A DNA stretch of 64,000 nucleotides. Origin: an uncultured Clostridia bacterium (GTDB lineage: Bacteria > Bacillota > Clostridia > Christensenellales > UBA1242). The translations under genes were made by a program, and so were the position numbers. Positions 54,561 through 64,000 of the stretch are shown here, piece after piece. Location: positions 62,001 through 126,000 of the forward strand of contig CALVTJ010000003.1 of assembly GCA_944362545.1 (NCBI GenBank), given 5' to 3'. How positions within the stretch are numbered: position 1 is the first letter of the stretch; each line of letters begins with the position of its first letter. The notes under the pieces were generated by a model. The model saw only the letters and a list, made by a program, of their open reading frames with translations, was not told the DNA's origin and ran no database searches.

Positions 54561-55619
54561 ATGCAAGAGGAAAAAACACCTAGGGAACTTTTGAAAAGTA
54601 CCTATTTTTATGATTTGCCAACGGAACTTATTGCGCAGACTCCAATTGAGCCTCGTGACCATTCCAGACTTTTGTGCTACAATCGCAAGACCAAGAAAAT
54701 TCAGCACAAGCATTTTTATGACATTCTCGACTTTCTGGGGCCGGGAGATGTTTTGGTGGTCAACAATTCCAAGGTTTTGCCAGCGAGATTATATGGCTAC
54801 AAAACAGAGACAGGCGCCAAAATTGAAATATTGCTCCAAAAGCGTATTGATTTGAAAAATTGGGAAGTTATTGCAAGACCGCAAAAACGCCTGAAAATTG
54901 GCACAGAAGTTGTTTTCAACAAAAATATCAAATGCACAGTGACCGAAATTGGCGACTTTGGTTCTTGCAAAGTCAAGTTTTACTATGATGACAGCAAAAC
55001 ATTTGAAGAACATCTCATGGAAATTGGAACAATGCCACTTCCACCATATATAAAAGAAAAACTCAAAGACCAAAACAGATATCAAACTGTCTATGCCAAA
55101 GTAAACGGTTCAAGTGCAGCACCAACAGCTGGACTTCACTTTACAAAAGAATTGATTGAGAAAATCAAAGCAAAAGGTGTGGAGTTTGTTGAAGTGCTGT
55201 TGCATGTTGGACTCGGCACATTCAGACCGGTCAACGAAGACAACATCAAAGACCACGAAATGCACAGCGAATATTTTGAAATCTCACCAGAAGTAGCCGA
55301 CAAAATCAACAGGGCAAAACGCGAAGGGCGTAGGGTGATTGCGGTTGGCACAACATCTGTGAGAACTCTTGAAAGCGGGGTGGATGAAAACGGAATTTTG
55401 CAGCCGCAAAAGCGTGAAACCAAGATTTTCATCTATCCGCCATACAAATTCAAAATTGTTGATGCACTTATCACAAATTTCCATTTGCCAGAGAGCACGC
55501 TTATCATGCTCATCTCGGCATTTGTTGGAGACATTGATGAAACACTCAATATTTATAAACTTGCAGTCAAAGAAAAATATAGATTTTTCAGTTTTGGCGA
55601 TGCAATGTTTATTGAATAG
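54561..55619 (+). CDS. queA: S-adenosylmethionine:tRNA ribosyltransferase-isomerase (queuosine)
   Basis: Converts preQ1-tRNA to epoxyqueuosine-tRNA. 352 residues with FYDLPTELIAQTP, VVNNSKVLPARLYG, SAAPTAGLHFT and TNFHLPESTLIMLISAFVG. AAGGAAAA precedes the ATG. Followed by tgt, as usual. Confidence 0.96.
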   Translation: MQEEKTPRELLKSTYFYDLPTELIAQTPIEPRDHSRLLCYNRKTKKIQHKHFYDILDFLGPGDVLVVNNSKVLPARLYGYKTETGAKIEILLQKRIDLKNWEVIARPQKRLKIGTEVVFNKNIKCTVTEIGDFGSCKVKFYYDDSKTFEEHLMEIGTMPLPPYIKEKLKDQNRYQTVYAKVNGSSAAPTAGLHFTKELIEKIKAKGVEFVEVLLHVGLGTFRPVNEDNIKDHEMHSEYFEISPEVADKINRAKREGRRVIAVGTTSVRTLESGVDENGILQPQKRETKIFIYPPYKFKIVDALITNFHLPESTLIMLISAFVGDIDETLNIYKLAVKEKYRFFSFGDAMFIE

Positions 55620-55694
55620 TGTACAAATTTTACGATGTCATTATTTCGAAAATTTTTAAAATTTGAAAATGCCTTTAAACTGCAAAACATTTAA

Positions 55695-56870
<1,176 letters not shown>

Positions 56871-56897
56871 GGAGCAAATTTTGCTAGGTGATAATAA

Positions 56898-56986
56898 AAA
56901 AATTGCATAATACTCAATCTAAATCTATTCGCAAAAGACAGGTTTTACGAATAGATAGGCTACATTTTGAGTATTATGCAATTTTT
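56898..56986. repeat. Composite palindrome, copy 5, with nested hairpin
   Basis: Outer arms AAAAATTGCATAATACTCAA (56898-56917) and TTGAGTATTATGCAATTTTT (56967-56986) are a perfect 20-base inverted repeat. Nested inside are ATCTATTCG (56923-56931) and CGAATAGAT (56948-56956), also perfect, and AAAA/TTTT closer still. The outer arms end in A- and T-runs, so it may also terminate tgt and the opposing iscU transcription. Confidence 0.85.
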
Positions 56987-57340
56987 CTTACACAATATCT
57001 GGTATTATGCAATAAAAATTGCATTTTGGCAAATCTTATGTTTTTCATCTATTTATCTGCATAATACCTAAATTAAAATTTTGATTTTAACTATTTTTTT
57101 AATCTGTTTTAAAACTTTTACAAAAACGTCTTCTAAAATGCGTTTAAATCAATTTTAACATATTTTCACAAGTATTTACTCATCTCAAAGATACTTTTTC
57201 ATTTTTCTATCCTAATCAATATCAAACTTGCACAATTCTGTTTGAATTGAAGTTTTGGAAAATTATTCGCATAATTGTTGATTTTATTAAACTCTTTTCT
57301 ATTTGTTTCTATTGTTATAAATCAAATTCTTTATAAAAAT

Positions 57341-57374
57341 AAAAAATCCACCAATTCCCATAGTGGACTTTTTT
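57341..57374 (-). terminator. Probable terminator of the nifS-iscU operon
   Basis: Minus strand AAAAAAGTCCAC (57374-57363) faces GTGGATTTTTT (57351-57341), core stem TCCAC/GTGGA, with a T-run. Confidence 0.6.
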
Positions 57375-57375
57375 C

Positions 57376-57804
57376 TTATTCTTGTTGTTCTTGAATTTGT
57401 CTTTTGGTTTTGCGAATAGCAGCCTTGGTTGCTTTTTCTTTCTGTTTGTAAAAATCTTCTACTGCTGACCTTATTGATTCTTCTGCCAAAATCACACAGT
57501 GCATTTTATATTGTGGGATATCCCCCAAAATTTTGCTAATATCCTGACTTGAAACTTTCAGCGCATCGTCAATTGTTTTGCCTTTTATCAAATCGCACGC
57601 AATGTCCGATGCCGAAATAGCAACACAGCAACCGCAGGTCTTGAATTTTGCATTTTCAATGATGCTATTATCATCAATTTTGAGATACATCTTGATAATA
57701 TCTCCACATGCCGAATTTTCTACCTGCCCAATCGCATTTGCTCCGTGCATTCCTCCGGCATTTCTTGGATTTTGGAACCTATCTAAAATCGTCTTTGTGT
57801 ACAT
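57376..57804 (-). CDS. Iron-sulfur scaffold protein IscU/NifU-like
   Basis: 142 residues. Scaffold for Fe-S assembly. Cysteines 33 (SACGD), 57/59/60 (KTCGCCVA) and 103 (KMHCVILAEES) match the ligands of the family, with an Asp two residues after the first Cys. A Lys/Gln-rich C-terminal tail follows. GGAGG lies 9 bases before the ATG at 57804, inside the end of nifS. It is paired with the desulfurase directly upstream. Confidence 0.92.
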   Translation of the reverse strand: MYTKTILDRFQNPRNAGGMHGANAIGQVENSACGDIIKMYLKIDDNSIIENAKFKTCGCCVAISASDIACDLIKGKTIDDALKVSSQDISKILGDIPQYKMHCVILAEESIRSAVEDFYKQKEKATKAAIRKTKRQIQEQQE

Positions 57805-57807
57805 CAA

Positions 57808-58983
57808 TTAAATCCTCCCCGCTTGAATTGGCGAAATTGCTCTCAATTTTGTGATAACTTTTTCGAGTTCATCAACGACATAGTCAACATCGGATTTTGA
57901 TATGTTAAGTCCAAAGGAAATTCTTATCGAACCTTTTGCAATTTCATCTGGAACATTCATAGCTTTCAACACATGAGAAGGTAGAAGTGATTTTGAAGTG
58001 CAAGCAGATGATGTCGAAACGGCAATTCCCGCAAGATCCAAAAGCATCAAAATTGACTCTCCATCAACACCATAAAAACTGATGTTTAAAATGCCATTTG
58101 ATTTTTGATGTGGATGTCCGTTTACTTGGAAAAATTGCACTTTTTCACTCAATTTTTCAAGGAAATATTCTCTTATCATTTTAAGTTTTTTGTTATTGAT
58201 GATATAATTTTTTGTAGCAATTTCAATAGCCTTGCCAAACCCAGCAATGCCAGGAACATTTTCTGTCCCTGCACGTTTTCCGCGTTCTTGATTTATTCCG
58301 CCAAACGTGATTGGGTCAATTCTCACTCCATTTTTTACATAAAGTGCACCAACACCCTTTGGTCCGTGAATTTTGTGTGCAGACATTGACATAAGGTCAA
58401 TTTCCATGTCTTGGACATCAATCTTCAATGTTCCAATCGCTTGAACAGCATCTGTGTGGAACAAAATGCCATAATCATGCGCAATTTTTGCAATTGCTTT
58501 GATATTTTGAATTGTTCCAACTTCGTTGTTGACCGCCATAATTGAAATCAATGTTGTATCTTTTCTTATGGCATGCAAAAGTTCTGAAATGCTGACAAGT
58601 CCAGTGCTGTCAACCGGCAAATATGTCACTTCATATCCTTCTTTTTCCAACTGTTGACAAGCATGCAAGACCGCGTGATGTTCTATCTGGCTTGTGATGA
58701 TGTGTTTGCCTTTGTTTGCATAAGCATGAGCCACACCGATAATTGCCCAATTGTCTGCTTCTGTTCCACCACTTGTGAAATAAATTTCATTAGCCTTGCT
58801 AGCATTGATGGCTTCTTTGACTCTATCCCTTGCCCTGTCAACAATAGCCATAGCATCTCTGCCGAAACTATGAAGAGAGCCGGCATTGCCATAGATAGTG
58901 TTGAAACATGGCAACATCTCATTTAGAACTTCATTTGAAACATAAGTTGTTGAAGCATTATCCAAATAAATTTTTCTTTCCAT
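57808..58983 (-). CDS. Cysteine desulfurase (NifS/IscS-like)
   Basis: PLP enzyme that supplies sulfur for Fe-S clusters and thionucleosides. 391 residues. EHHAVLHAC, HTDAVQ, Lys204 in SAHKIHGPKG as the PLP-binding lysine, GGINQERGKRAGTENV, and catalytic Cys328 in STSSACTS. The ATG at 58983 has AGGGTG upstream. The promoter is a minus-strand TTGACA (59035-59030)-17-TAAAAT (59012-59007). Confidence 0.94.
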   Translation of the reverse strand: MERKIYLDNASTTYVSNEVLNEMLPCFNTIYGNAGSLHSFGRDAMAIVDRARDRVKEAINASKANEIYFTSGGTEADNWAIIGVAHAYANKGKHIITSQIEHHAVLHACQQLEKEGYEVTYLPVDSTGLVSISELLHAIRKDTTLISIMAVNNEVGTIQNIKAIAKIAHDYGILFHTDAVQAIGTLKIDVQDMEIDLMSMSAHKIHGPKGVGALYVKNGVRIDPITFGGINQERGKRAGTENVPGIAGFGKAIEIATKNYIINNKKLKMIREYFLEKLSEKVQFFQVNGHPHQKSNGILNISFYGVDGESILMLLDLAGIAVSTSSACTSKSLLPSHVLKAMNVPDEIAKGSIRISFGLNISKSDVDYVVDELEKVITKLRAISPIQAGRI

Positions 58984-59006
58984 TTGACACCCTTTTATAT
59001 GGAATA

Positions 59007-59035
59007 ATTTTAACACCAAAAGAAAACAATGTCAA
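59007..59035 (-). promoter_or_regulatory. Promoter of the nifS-iscU operon
   Basis: Minus strand TTGACA (59035-59030) and TAAAAT (59012-59007), spacing 17. No Rrf2/IscR gene is nearby. Confidence 0.85.
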
Positions 59036-59169
59036 TAGCAAAACATGAAAATCACTATTGGCACTGCATTTTTAACATTAGGTTTGTAAACGAAAAAACC
59101 GTATAATATTGTCCTTAAAACCACAACATTCTTGCAAATAAATAATGCTGATAAAGTCGATAAAAAAGT

Positions 59170-59478
59170 TTACATATATTTTTTAACCGCATCAACAAAA
59201 TCATCGTGCATCCAAAGTCCAATATGGCGTTCCATAACCTTGCCATCTTTGAAAATGTAGATTGTAGGAATGCTCATAATTCCAAAACTGCGCGAAATTT
59301 TCTCTTCTTCATCCACATCAACTTTGTAGATTTTCACAGAATCACCAAGTTCTTCTTGCGCTTGTTCCAAAATTGGACTCATCATTCTGCATGGGCCACA
59401 CCAAGTGGCAAAAAAGTCCACAACAACAAGTCCATTTTTTGTCTTTTCTTCAAAATTTTTCTCTGTCAAATGTTCCAT
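59170..59478 (-). CDS. trxA: Thioredoxin
   Basis: 102 residues with the active site WCGPC at 26-30 and a conserved Pro in MSIPTIYIFKDG. Cytosolic disulfide reductant. AAAGGAG precedes the ATG at 59478; the longer in-frame start overlaps that site. Confidence 0.94.
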   Translation of the reverse strand: MEHLTEKNFEEKTKNGLVVVDFFATWCGPCRMMSPILEQAQEELGDSVKIYKVDVDEEEKISRSFGIMSIPTIYIFKDGKVMERHIGLWMHDDFVDAVKKYM

Positions 59479-59548
59479 AACCTTCTCCTTTTTTATCATT
59501 TATATTCCAATTTAAAAATTTTTATTTTGTTTTACGGTCTGCAAAATT

Positions 59549-60247
59549 TCAATCACTCAACAGTTTGTTTATCACAAAAGCACTCAAAACACAGCCACAC
59601 ATTGCCGGATAATATGAAATGCTTCCGACCACATTTTTTGATGTGTTTTTGCCGGCATTTTTTGGCTTGATTGCCGGACTTTCACTGACAACAACATCAA
59701 GCGATTTTATTTGTCTTTCTCTCAATTGCTTTCTCATAACTTTTGCAAGCCCATCATTTGATGTTTTGTAAATATCCATCACTTTGAACGAAGGAATATC
59801 AATGCGATTTCCAGCACCCATTGCCGAGATGATGTTGATGTTGTGCTGTTTGCAAAAACAAATGAGTTCCACCTTGTCCTTGACACTGTCAATGGCATCC
59901 ACAACAAAGTCAAATTTATTTGCAAAAATCTCGTTCTTTGTGTCTTCGCAAAATCGCTTACAAATGTCTGTGACAGCACAATCTTTGTTAATTTTCAAAA
60001 TCATATCTCTCATGACATTTGTTTTAAATTTGCCCACTGTGTCCTTGTTTGCCACAGCCTGCCTGTTTATGTTTGTTTCATCCACCGTATCAAAGTCCAC
60101 CAAAGTGATTTTCCCAACTCCAGCACGTGCAAGCATCAAGCAAACATATCCGCCAACTCCACCAACACCAACAACTGCCACACTTGCCTGTGACAATTTT
60201 TTTATGCCATTTTCTCCTATGAGAATTTTTGTTCTGTCATTCCACAT
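59549..60247 (-). CDS. tcdA: tRNA t6A dehydratase TcdA (ThiF/MoeB/E1-like)
   Basis: 232 residues. ATP-binding GVGGVGG at 27-33, VDFDTVDETNINRQ, and VVDAIDSVKDK, as in the E1-like fold. TcdA makes cyclic t6A in tRNA and works with the CsdA desulfurase, and a desulfurase is encoded 1.5 kb away. The end VGSISYYPAMCGCVLSAFVI is typical. AAGG precedes the ATG at 60247. Confidence 0.9.
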   Translation of the reverse strand: MWNDRTKILIGENGIKKLSQASVAVVGVGGVGGYVCLMLARAGVGKITLVDFDTVDETNINRQAVANKDTVGKFKTNVMRDMILKINKDCAVTDICKRFCEDTKNEIFANKFDFVVDAIDSVKDKVELICFCKQHNINIISAMGAGNRIDIPSFKVMDIYKTSNDGLAKVMRKQLRERQIKSLDVVVSESPAIKPKNAGKNTSKNVVGSISYYPAMCGCVLSAFVINKLLSD

Positions 60248-60282
60248 ATCAAAACCTTTACACTTTATCAATGCTTCTTAAA

Positions 60283-60341
60283 CGCATATCACACAATATA
60301 TTGTGGTATTATGTCAAATAATATCTGCATAACACTACAAA
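60283..60341. repeat. Degenerate palindromic repeat, copy 6 (tcdA/hslU gap)
   Basis: GCATATCACACAATATA (60283-60300) facing TTGTGGTATTATGT (60301-60314), then a third half-site TGCATAACACTACAAAAT (60327-60343). Same three-half-site layout as copies 1 and 3. Confidence 0.6.
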
Positions 60342-60352
60342 ATCTTGTTTTA

Positions 60353-61648
60353 TTATAAAATATACTTCTTCAAATCAAATTTCTGTTGTCTGTCTTTAAA
60401 GACATTGTTTACATAGTTTTTGTCAATCACAACATCAAGCATTGGATGTTCACCTGTGGCATTGAAAGAGACATCTTCCAAAAGTGCTTCCATGATTGTG
60501 TGCAATCTTCTTGCTCCCAAGTCTTCACTTGTTTCGTTTTCAATCGCTGCCATTTCTGCAATTTCATCAAGAGCATCATCTTTGAAAATCAAATTGATGT
60601 TGTCGACTTTCAAAAGGTTTGCATATTGAAGAGTCACAGCATTTTTTGGTGTTGTCAAAATCTTTTTAAAGTCATCTTTTGTCAAACTTTCAAGTTCTAC
60701 TCTGATAGGAAATCTTCCCTGAAGCTCTGGAATCATATCTTCCATTTTTGCCACATGGAATGCCCCCGCTGCAATAAAGAGAATGAAGTCGGTTTTGACA
60801 TTGCCATATTTTGTTGGCACTGTGCTTCCTTCCACAATCGGCAAAATATCTCTCTGGACACCCTCTCTTGAAACATCGGCACTGTTTGTTGCCTGACTCT
60901 TGCCAATAATTTTGTCAATTTCATCAATAAAGATGATTCCTTGCTCTTCTGCAAGTGAGATCGCCTCTTCATTGACATTGTCCATATCTATGATTTTGTC
61001 TGCTTCTTCTTGAAGCAAAACATCACGTGCATGTTTCACTGTCATCTTTTTCTTTTTATGTTTTGGTGGAGTCAATCCATCAAACATTGAACCAAGTGTG
61101 ATTTCGTTTCCGCCAATTGCCATCATAGGTTTTGGATTGTCCAAAACGACAACTTCAATCATCTCATCTTCGCACTTTCCACTGTGGAGTTCTTCAAAAA
61201 GTGCATCGCGGTTGACTTCGACAGTGGTCACTCTTCTGTTTTGAAAAAGTGCATCAACAATCTTGTTTTCCACAATCGGCATAACTTTGTCTTCAACTTC
61301 TTTCTTTTTCTTGTCCTTAACCATGCGCACAGCCACTTCCACAAGGTCTCTTACCATGCTTTCAACATCCCTGCCAACATAGCCGACTTCGGTATATTTT
61401 GTTGCTTCAACCTTAACAAAAGGCGCACCGACAAGTTTGGCAAGACGCCTTGCAATTTCCGTTTTGCCCACGCCAGTAGGCCCACTCATGACAATATTCT
61501 TTGGCGTTATTTCATCGCGAACTTCTGCCGGAAGTCTGCTTCTTCTGTATCTGTTTCGAAGTGCAACAGCCACCGCTTTTTTTGCTTTGCTTTGACCGAC
61601 AATATATTTGTCAAGTTCATGCACAATTTGTTTTGGTGTAAAATTCAT
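60353..61648 (-). CDS. hslU: ATP-dependent protease ATPase subunit HslU
   Basis: 431 residues. AAA+ unfoldase of the HslUV protease. PKQIVHELDKYIVGQ, Walker A GPTGVGKTE at 56-64, the pore motif GYVGRDVE, Walker B GIIFIDEIDKI and C-terminal KYIL tail that docks into HslV. An I domain lies at about 105-240. AAGGAG precedes the ATG. Confidence 0.95.
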   Translation of the reverse strand: MNFTPKQIVHELDKYIVGQSKAKKAVAVALRNRYRRSRLPAEVRDEITPKNIVMSGPTGVGKTEIARRLAKLVGAPFVKVEATKYTEVGYVGRDVESMVRDLVEVAVRMVKDKKKKEVEDKVMPIVENKIVDALFQNRRVTTVEVNRDALFEELHSGKCEDEMIEVVVLDNPKPMMAIGGNEITLGSMFDGLTPPKHKKKKMTVKHARDVLLQEEADKIIDMDNVNEEAISLAEEQGIIFIDEIDKIIGKSQATNSADVSREGVQRDILPIVEGSTVPTKYGNVKTDFILFIAAGAFHVAKMEDMIPELQGRFPIRVELESLTKDDFKKILTTPKNAVTLQYANLLKVDNINLIFKDDALDEIAEMAAIENETSEDLGARRLHTIMEALLEDVSFNATGEHPMLDVVIDKNYVNNVFKDRQQKFDLKKYIL

Positions 61649-61702
61649 TTTCTTCTCCTTCTTTTATACTCTATTTATCTCAATTTATTTTCAAACTAAA
61701 AA

Positions 61703-62242
61703 TTACAACTCTTCAACAATGATATTGTCATTTGTGAAAACACAAATTTCACTGGCTATCTTCAAGGCTTTATATGCAATCTCTTTTGCCGAAAGATTGG
61801 TATTTTCCAAAAGTGCCTTGCCTGCTGCCAAAGCATAATTGCCACCTGAGCCGATTGCACAAACGTTGTCCTGTGGTTCGATGACATCACCTGTTCCATC
61901 CAAAATCAAAATCTGGTCCTTGTCAGCCACAATCATCATGGCCTCAAGTTGTCTGCCTGCCTTTCCTTCGCGCCAAAGTTGTGCAAGTTCCACCGCGCTT
62001 CTCATCAAATTACCCGCAAACTTGTTTAACATTTCTTCAAACTTTTCGCTCAACGAAAAAGCATCCGCCACCGAGCCTGCAAAACCAATAACAACCTTGT
62101 TATTGTAAATTCTCCTCACTTTTTTAGCGTTGTTTTTGAAGATAATGCTGTTTTGCATGGTCACCTGTCCATCACCAGCAACACAGATTTTTCCATCTTT
62201 CTTAACTGCACAAATGGTTGTGCCCTTAAAAATACTTTCCAT
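61703..62242 (-). CDS. hslV: ATP-dependent protease proteolytic subunit HslV
   Basis: 179 residues from the ATG at 62242 (AGGAG upstream). MESIFKG precedes the conserved GTTICAV, so the catalytic N-terminal residue is probably Thr8 exposed by processing. [23 protein letters not shown] and the end [10 protein letters not shown] are typical. Overlaps trmFO by 17 bases. Confidence 0.93.
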   Translation of the reverse strand: MESIFKGTTICAVKKDGKICVAGDGQVTMQNSIIFKNNAKKVRRIYNNKVVIGFAGSVADAFSLSEKFEEMLNKFAGNLMRSAVELAQLWREGKAGRQLEAMMIVADKDQILILDGTGDVIEPQDNVCAIGSGGNYALAAGKALLENTNLSAKEIAYKALKIASEICVFTNDNIIVEEL

Positions 62243-63530
62243 AAAATTTCTCCTTAAATTTTTCAACTTGCGATTTTGACAAAAATTTTTGCACTTCGAC
62301 CTGCTTGTCGAAAAATTTTTTGTCATAGTCTCCTTTATTGATTATATCATATTTGAGATTGAATAACCTAAAATTTATCACACTTTTTTTCAGCAAATTT
62401 TCCAAGATGACAGCGATACATGTTTTGTCGCGCAAAATGTTAATGCCAGATTTGCATTTCTTCTCCGCAACTATGCTATACGCACAATAATTTGCCATAA
62501 GCATAATTTCGAATGGGTCGGCAAGTCCAGCAAGTCCACCACACACATAGATGTTTTCGTGTTCCTTGATTTGCATGTTTTCATTTAAACATGCCGGTGC
62601 AAGCAAAAATGTCTTGCGCAAGATTTTGCTATATCTCAAAATTTCACAATTTCTGAAAATGTCGATTTGTTCAACAATCTCTTTTTGTTCACTGTCCGAA
62701 AGATTGCTGAAAAAATCTTCCAAAATAAGCACCTTGTCCGGTCGGCAATAATGACATTTCAAACTTGCATAAGGTCTTTCTTCTCTCGGGCAAACGCTGT
62801 CAAAATGTGGTCGAAAAACGCAATTACGAAGGCCTTCTTTTCCACGCTTTGCAATGCTTTCCACAGAAATTTTGCGACATTCCTCACAGTCATCTGGCTC
62901 GTTTTGATGTTTGCACAATGCAACAATTTTCTCATATATATTGACATATTCACTTTCACTCAAGTTGACAAAACATTCATCATCTGTCACAAAATTGAAT
63001 TTTTCCAAATTGAGATTTTTTCCATCAATCACCATCTTTTGTGGTTGAAAATGGCAAATTCTATGCTTGCCAACAAATCTTGACAACTGTGCCAAGACAT
63101 CTGCACTTGTGTGATGTCCTGTGGCGATAACTGTTGTTTCATTCTCATTCAAAGTGTCAATATGAATGTTGAAAATTTTGATATTTGGATGTGAAAGCAA
63201 AAGTTTTTTGATATGTTCTGCAAACTTCTCATCAAACATAAAACCAAATTGCGAAAAATCATCTCTTCTTGCAACAGAAAAAAGTGGACTGTCTAAGCAT
63301 TCCAATTCAAATCTCATGTTTTCCACCAAAAAAGTGTCATACTTGTCGTTGTAATGTTCTTTTTGGTGCATTGTGTCAAAGATTGATTCTCTTTTTTCAA
63401 AACTATCATCAAAAATATGCACATCAAAACCATTGTTGGCAAGAATAAACGCCATCTCTGCTCCTGCCAACCCACAGCCAACAATCTTTATCGGTTTCTT
63501 TGAAAAGTTTGATGTCATATTCAGTCTCAT
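62226..63530 (-). CDS. trmFO: TrmFO-like folate/FAD tRNA m5U54 methyltransferase, divergent
   Basis: 434 residues. FAD motif [13 protein letters not shown] at 15-27. The central [19 protein letters not shown] aligns with the TrmFO segment that carries a conserved Cys (C-x-P-x-E-x-MA-x-RG), [12 protein letters not shown] replaces KRPYAVVQLR, and the C-terminal [18 protein letters not shown] replaces GQITGVEGYVES. Gene order topA-trmFO-hslV-hslU supports the name. It differs strongly from Bacillus TrmFO, and a further flavoprotein function is possible. The start overlaps the topA stop (ATGA). Confidence 0.82.
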   Translation of the reverse strand: MRLNMTSNFSKKPIKIVGCGLAGAEMAFILANNGFDVHIFDDSFEKRESIFDTMHQKEHYNDKYDTFLVENMRFELECLDSPLFSVARRDDFSQFGFMFDEKFAEHIKKLLLSHPNIKIFNIHIDTLNENETTVIATGHHTSADVLAQLSRFVGKHRICHFQPQKMVIDGKNLNLEKFNFVTDDECFVNLSESEYVNIYEKIVALCKHQNEPDDCEECRKISVESIAKRGKEGLRNCVFRPHFDSVCPREERPYASLKCHYCRPDKVLILEDFFSNLSDSEQKEIVEQIDIFRNCEILRYSKILRKTFLLAPACLNENMQIKEHENIYVCGGLAGLADPFEIMLMANYCAYSIVAEKKCKSGINILRDKTCIAVILENLLKKSVINFRLFNLKYDIINKGDYDKKFFDKQVEVQKFLSKSQVEKFKEKFYGKYF

Positions 63531-64000
63531 TCTGCGGTGTTCACCTCATAATCGCATGCTGAGCACTTGATTTTTTTGCCCTTTCTGATGAGATACTTTC
63601 CACATTTTGGACATTTCTCCCCTGTTGGAATGTCCCAACTCATGAAGTTGCATCCATCCCTATCCTCGCAGGCATAGAATGTTTTGCCACGCTTTGACCT
63701 AACAGCATAGACATTCTTCCCACAATTTGGACATTTTCCAACCGGCTTTTTTGTGTCATCCTCAAGCGGTTTGATGTTTCGACATTTAGGAAAGTTTGAA
63801 CACCCCAAAAATTTGCCATAGCGCCCTTCACGAATGACCATTTTGTGTCCACATTTCTCACAAATGATATCAGTTTCAACAGGTTGTGACTTCATGGTTA
63901 AACTGCTGGCATCTGCCTTTGCAAGAAGTCCTTTAAATCCCTGCCAAAAACTGTCCACAACATCATGCCAATCATCCTTATTTTCAGCGATATCATCAAG
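63527..64000 (-). CDS. topA: DNA topoisomerase I, C-terminal part (runs off the window)
   Basis: The last 157 codons of the gene; its 5' part lies beyond the right edge, so the internal GTG at 63958 is not a start. Three C4 zinc ribbons are visible: CEKCGHKMV..CSNFPKC, CPNCGKNVY..CEDRDGC and CPKCGKYLI..CSAC. Relaxes negative supercoils. It ends in overlap with trmFO. Confidence 0.93.
   Translation of the reverse strand, partial: LDDIAENKDDWHDVVDSFWQGFKGLLAKADASSLTMKSQPVETDIICEKCGHKMVIREGRYGKFLGCSNFPKCRNIKPLEDDTKKPVGKCPNCGKNVYAVRSKRGKTFYACEDRDGCNFMSWDIPTGEKCPKCGKYLIRKGKKIKCSACDYEVNTAE

Larger units (their letters stand above)
56871..57375. other. 505-base intergenic region rich in repeat half-sites
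   Basis: No gene is visible. The region holds the composite palindrome at 56898-56986, further half-sites GGTATTATGCA (57001-57011) and TGCATAATACC (57058-57068), a very AT-rich stretch (57070-57340), and the iscU terminator at 57341-57374. Confidence 0.75.

Noticed and set aside
62226-62326. Upstream in-frame extension of hslV
   Set aside because: It overlaps trmFO in another frame and lacks a ribosome site; the ATG at 62242 has AGGAG and fits the family length.

Overview
The window is about 64 kb of low-G+C chromosomal DNA with AGGAG-type ribosome binding sites and near-consensus vegetative promoters. It carries a complete eight-gene spoIIIA operon, SRP RNA of the large Firmicutes type, DivIVA-like and Asp23 proteins, an infC-rpmI-rplT operon with an attenuator leader, and hslUV/trmFO/topA linkage. 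Together these indicate a Bacillota genome, most likely a spore-forming or recently spore-forming member of the Clostridia. I cannot name a genus from the sequence. I see no phage, plasmid, CRISPR, insertion-sequence or rRNA genes, and no tRNA genes that I could recognise. The content is mostly core housekeeping with a minority of lineage-specific genes.

Layout. 1-7.3 kb: infB, rbfA, nrnA-like, truB, an endonuclease IV-like gene, an alpha/beta-hydrolase-like gene, efp. 7.3-9.4 kb (minus): a MerR regulator with a sensor-like C-terminus, and thymidine kinase. 9.6-18 kb: lepA, hemW, then the translation/SRP block ylxM-ffh-rpsP-khpA-rimM-trmD-rbgA-yraN-rplS. 18-21 kb (minus): AlkD-like repair protein and a MacB-like ABC transporter. 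21.2-22.2 kb: a metal-exporter-like permease. 22.3-28 kb (minus): a free-standing FakA middle-domain-like protein, a DivIVA-like protein, a membrane protein, lgt, a Rho-like protein without a P-loop, an SDR reductase and DegV. 28.3-32.3 kb: lysS, nth, obgE, yhbY. 32.4-37.8 kb: a minus-strand membrane protein, then rsfS, a low-molecular-weight phosphatase, rpiB, a membrane protein, gap, an NTase-like protein and a YtxH-like protein. 37.9-38.2 kb (minus): SRP RNA. 38.4-47.2 kb: spoIIIAA-AH, asp23, nusB, xseAB, proS. 47.3-56.9 kb: an SDR-like epimerase, a membrane protein, infC-rpmI-rplT, an rRNA methylase, yebC, ruvCAB, queA, tgt. 57.4-64 kb (minus): the iscU/nifS pair, trxA, tcdA, hslU, hslV, trmFO and the 3' end of topA.

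How it fits together. Most genes serve ribosome assembly, translation factors, tRNA modification and DNA repair. Both partners of the signal recognition particle, Ffh and its RNA, are present. A possible fatty-acid or envelope theme links DegV (FakB-like), the FakA-like fragment, lgt and a reductase in one minus-strand region.

The most unusual observations are: (1) a family of short palindromes built on TGCATAATACCACA half-sites, scattered through intergenic DNA from 16 to 60 kb, with look-alike cores inside two genes; (2) a Rho-like protein that has lost its ATP-binding loop; (3) a free-standing FakA middle-domain homologue co-transcribed with a DivIVA-like gene; (4) a degenerate nucleotidyltransferase-like protein; (5) a MerR operator in a 19-bp promoter spacer; (6) three genes whose promoters imply leaderless mRNAs; and (7) an infC gene with an ATT start behind an attenuator.
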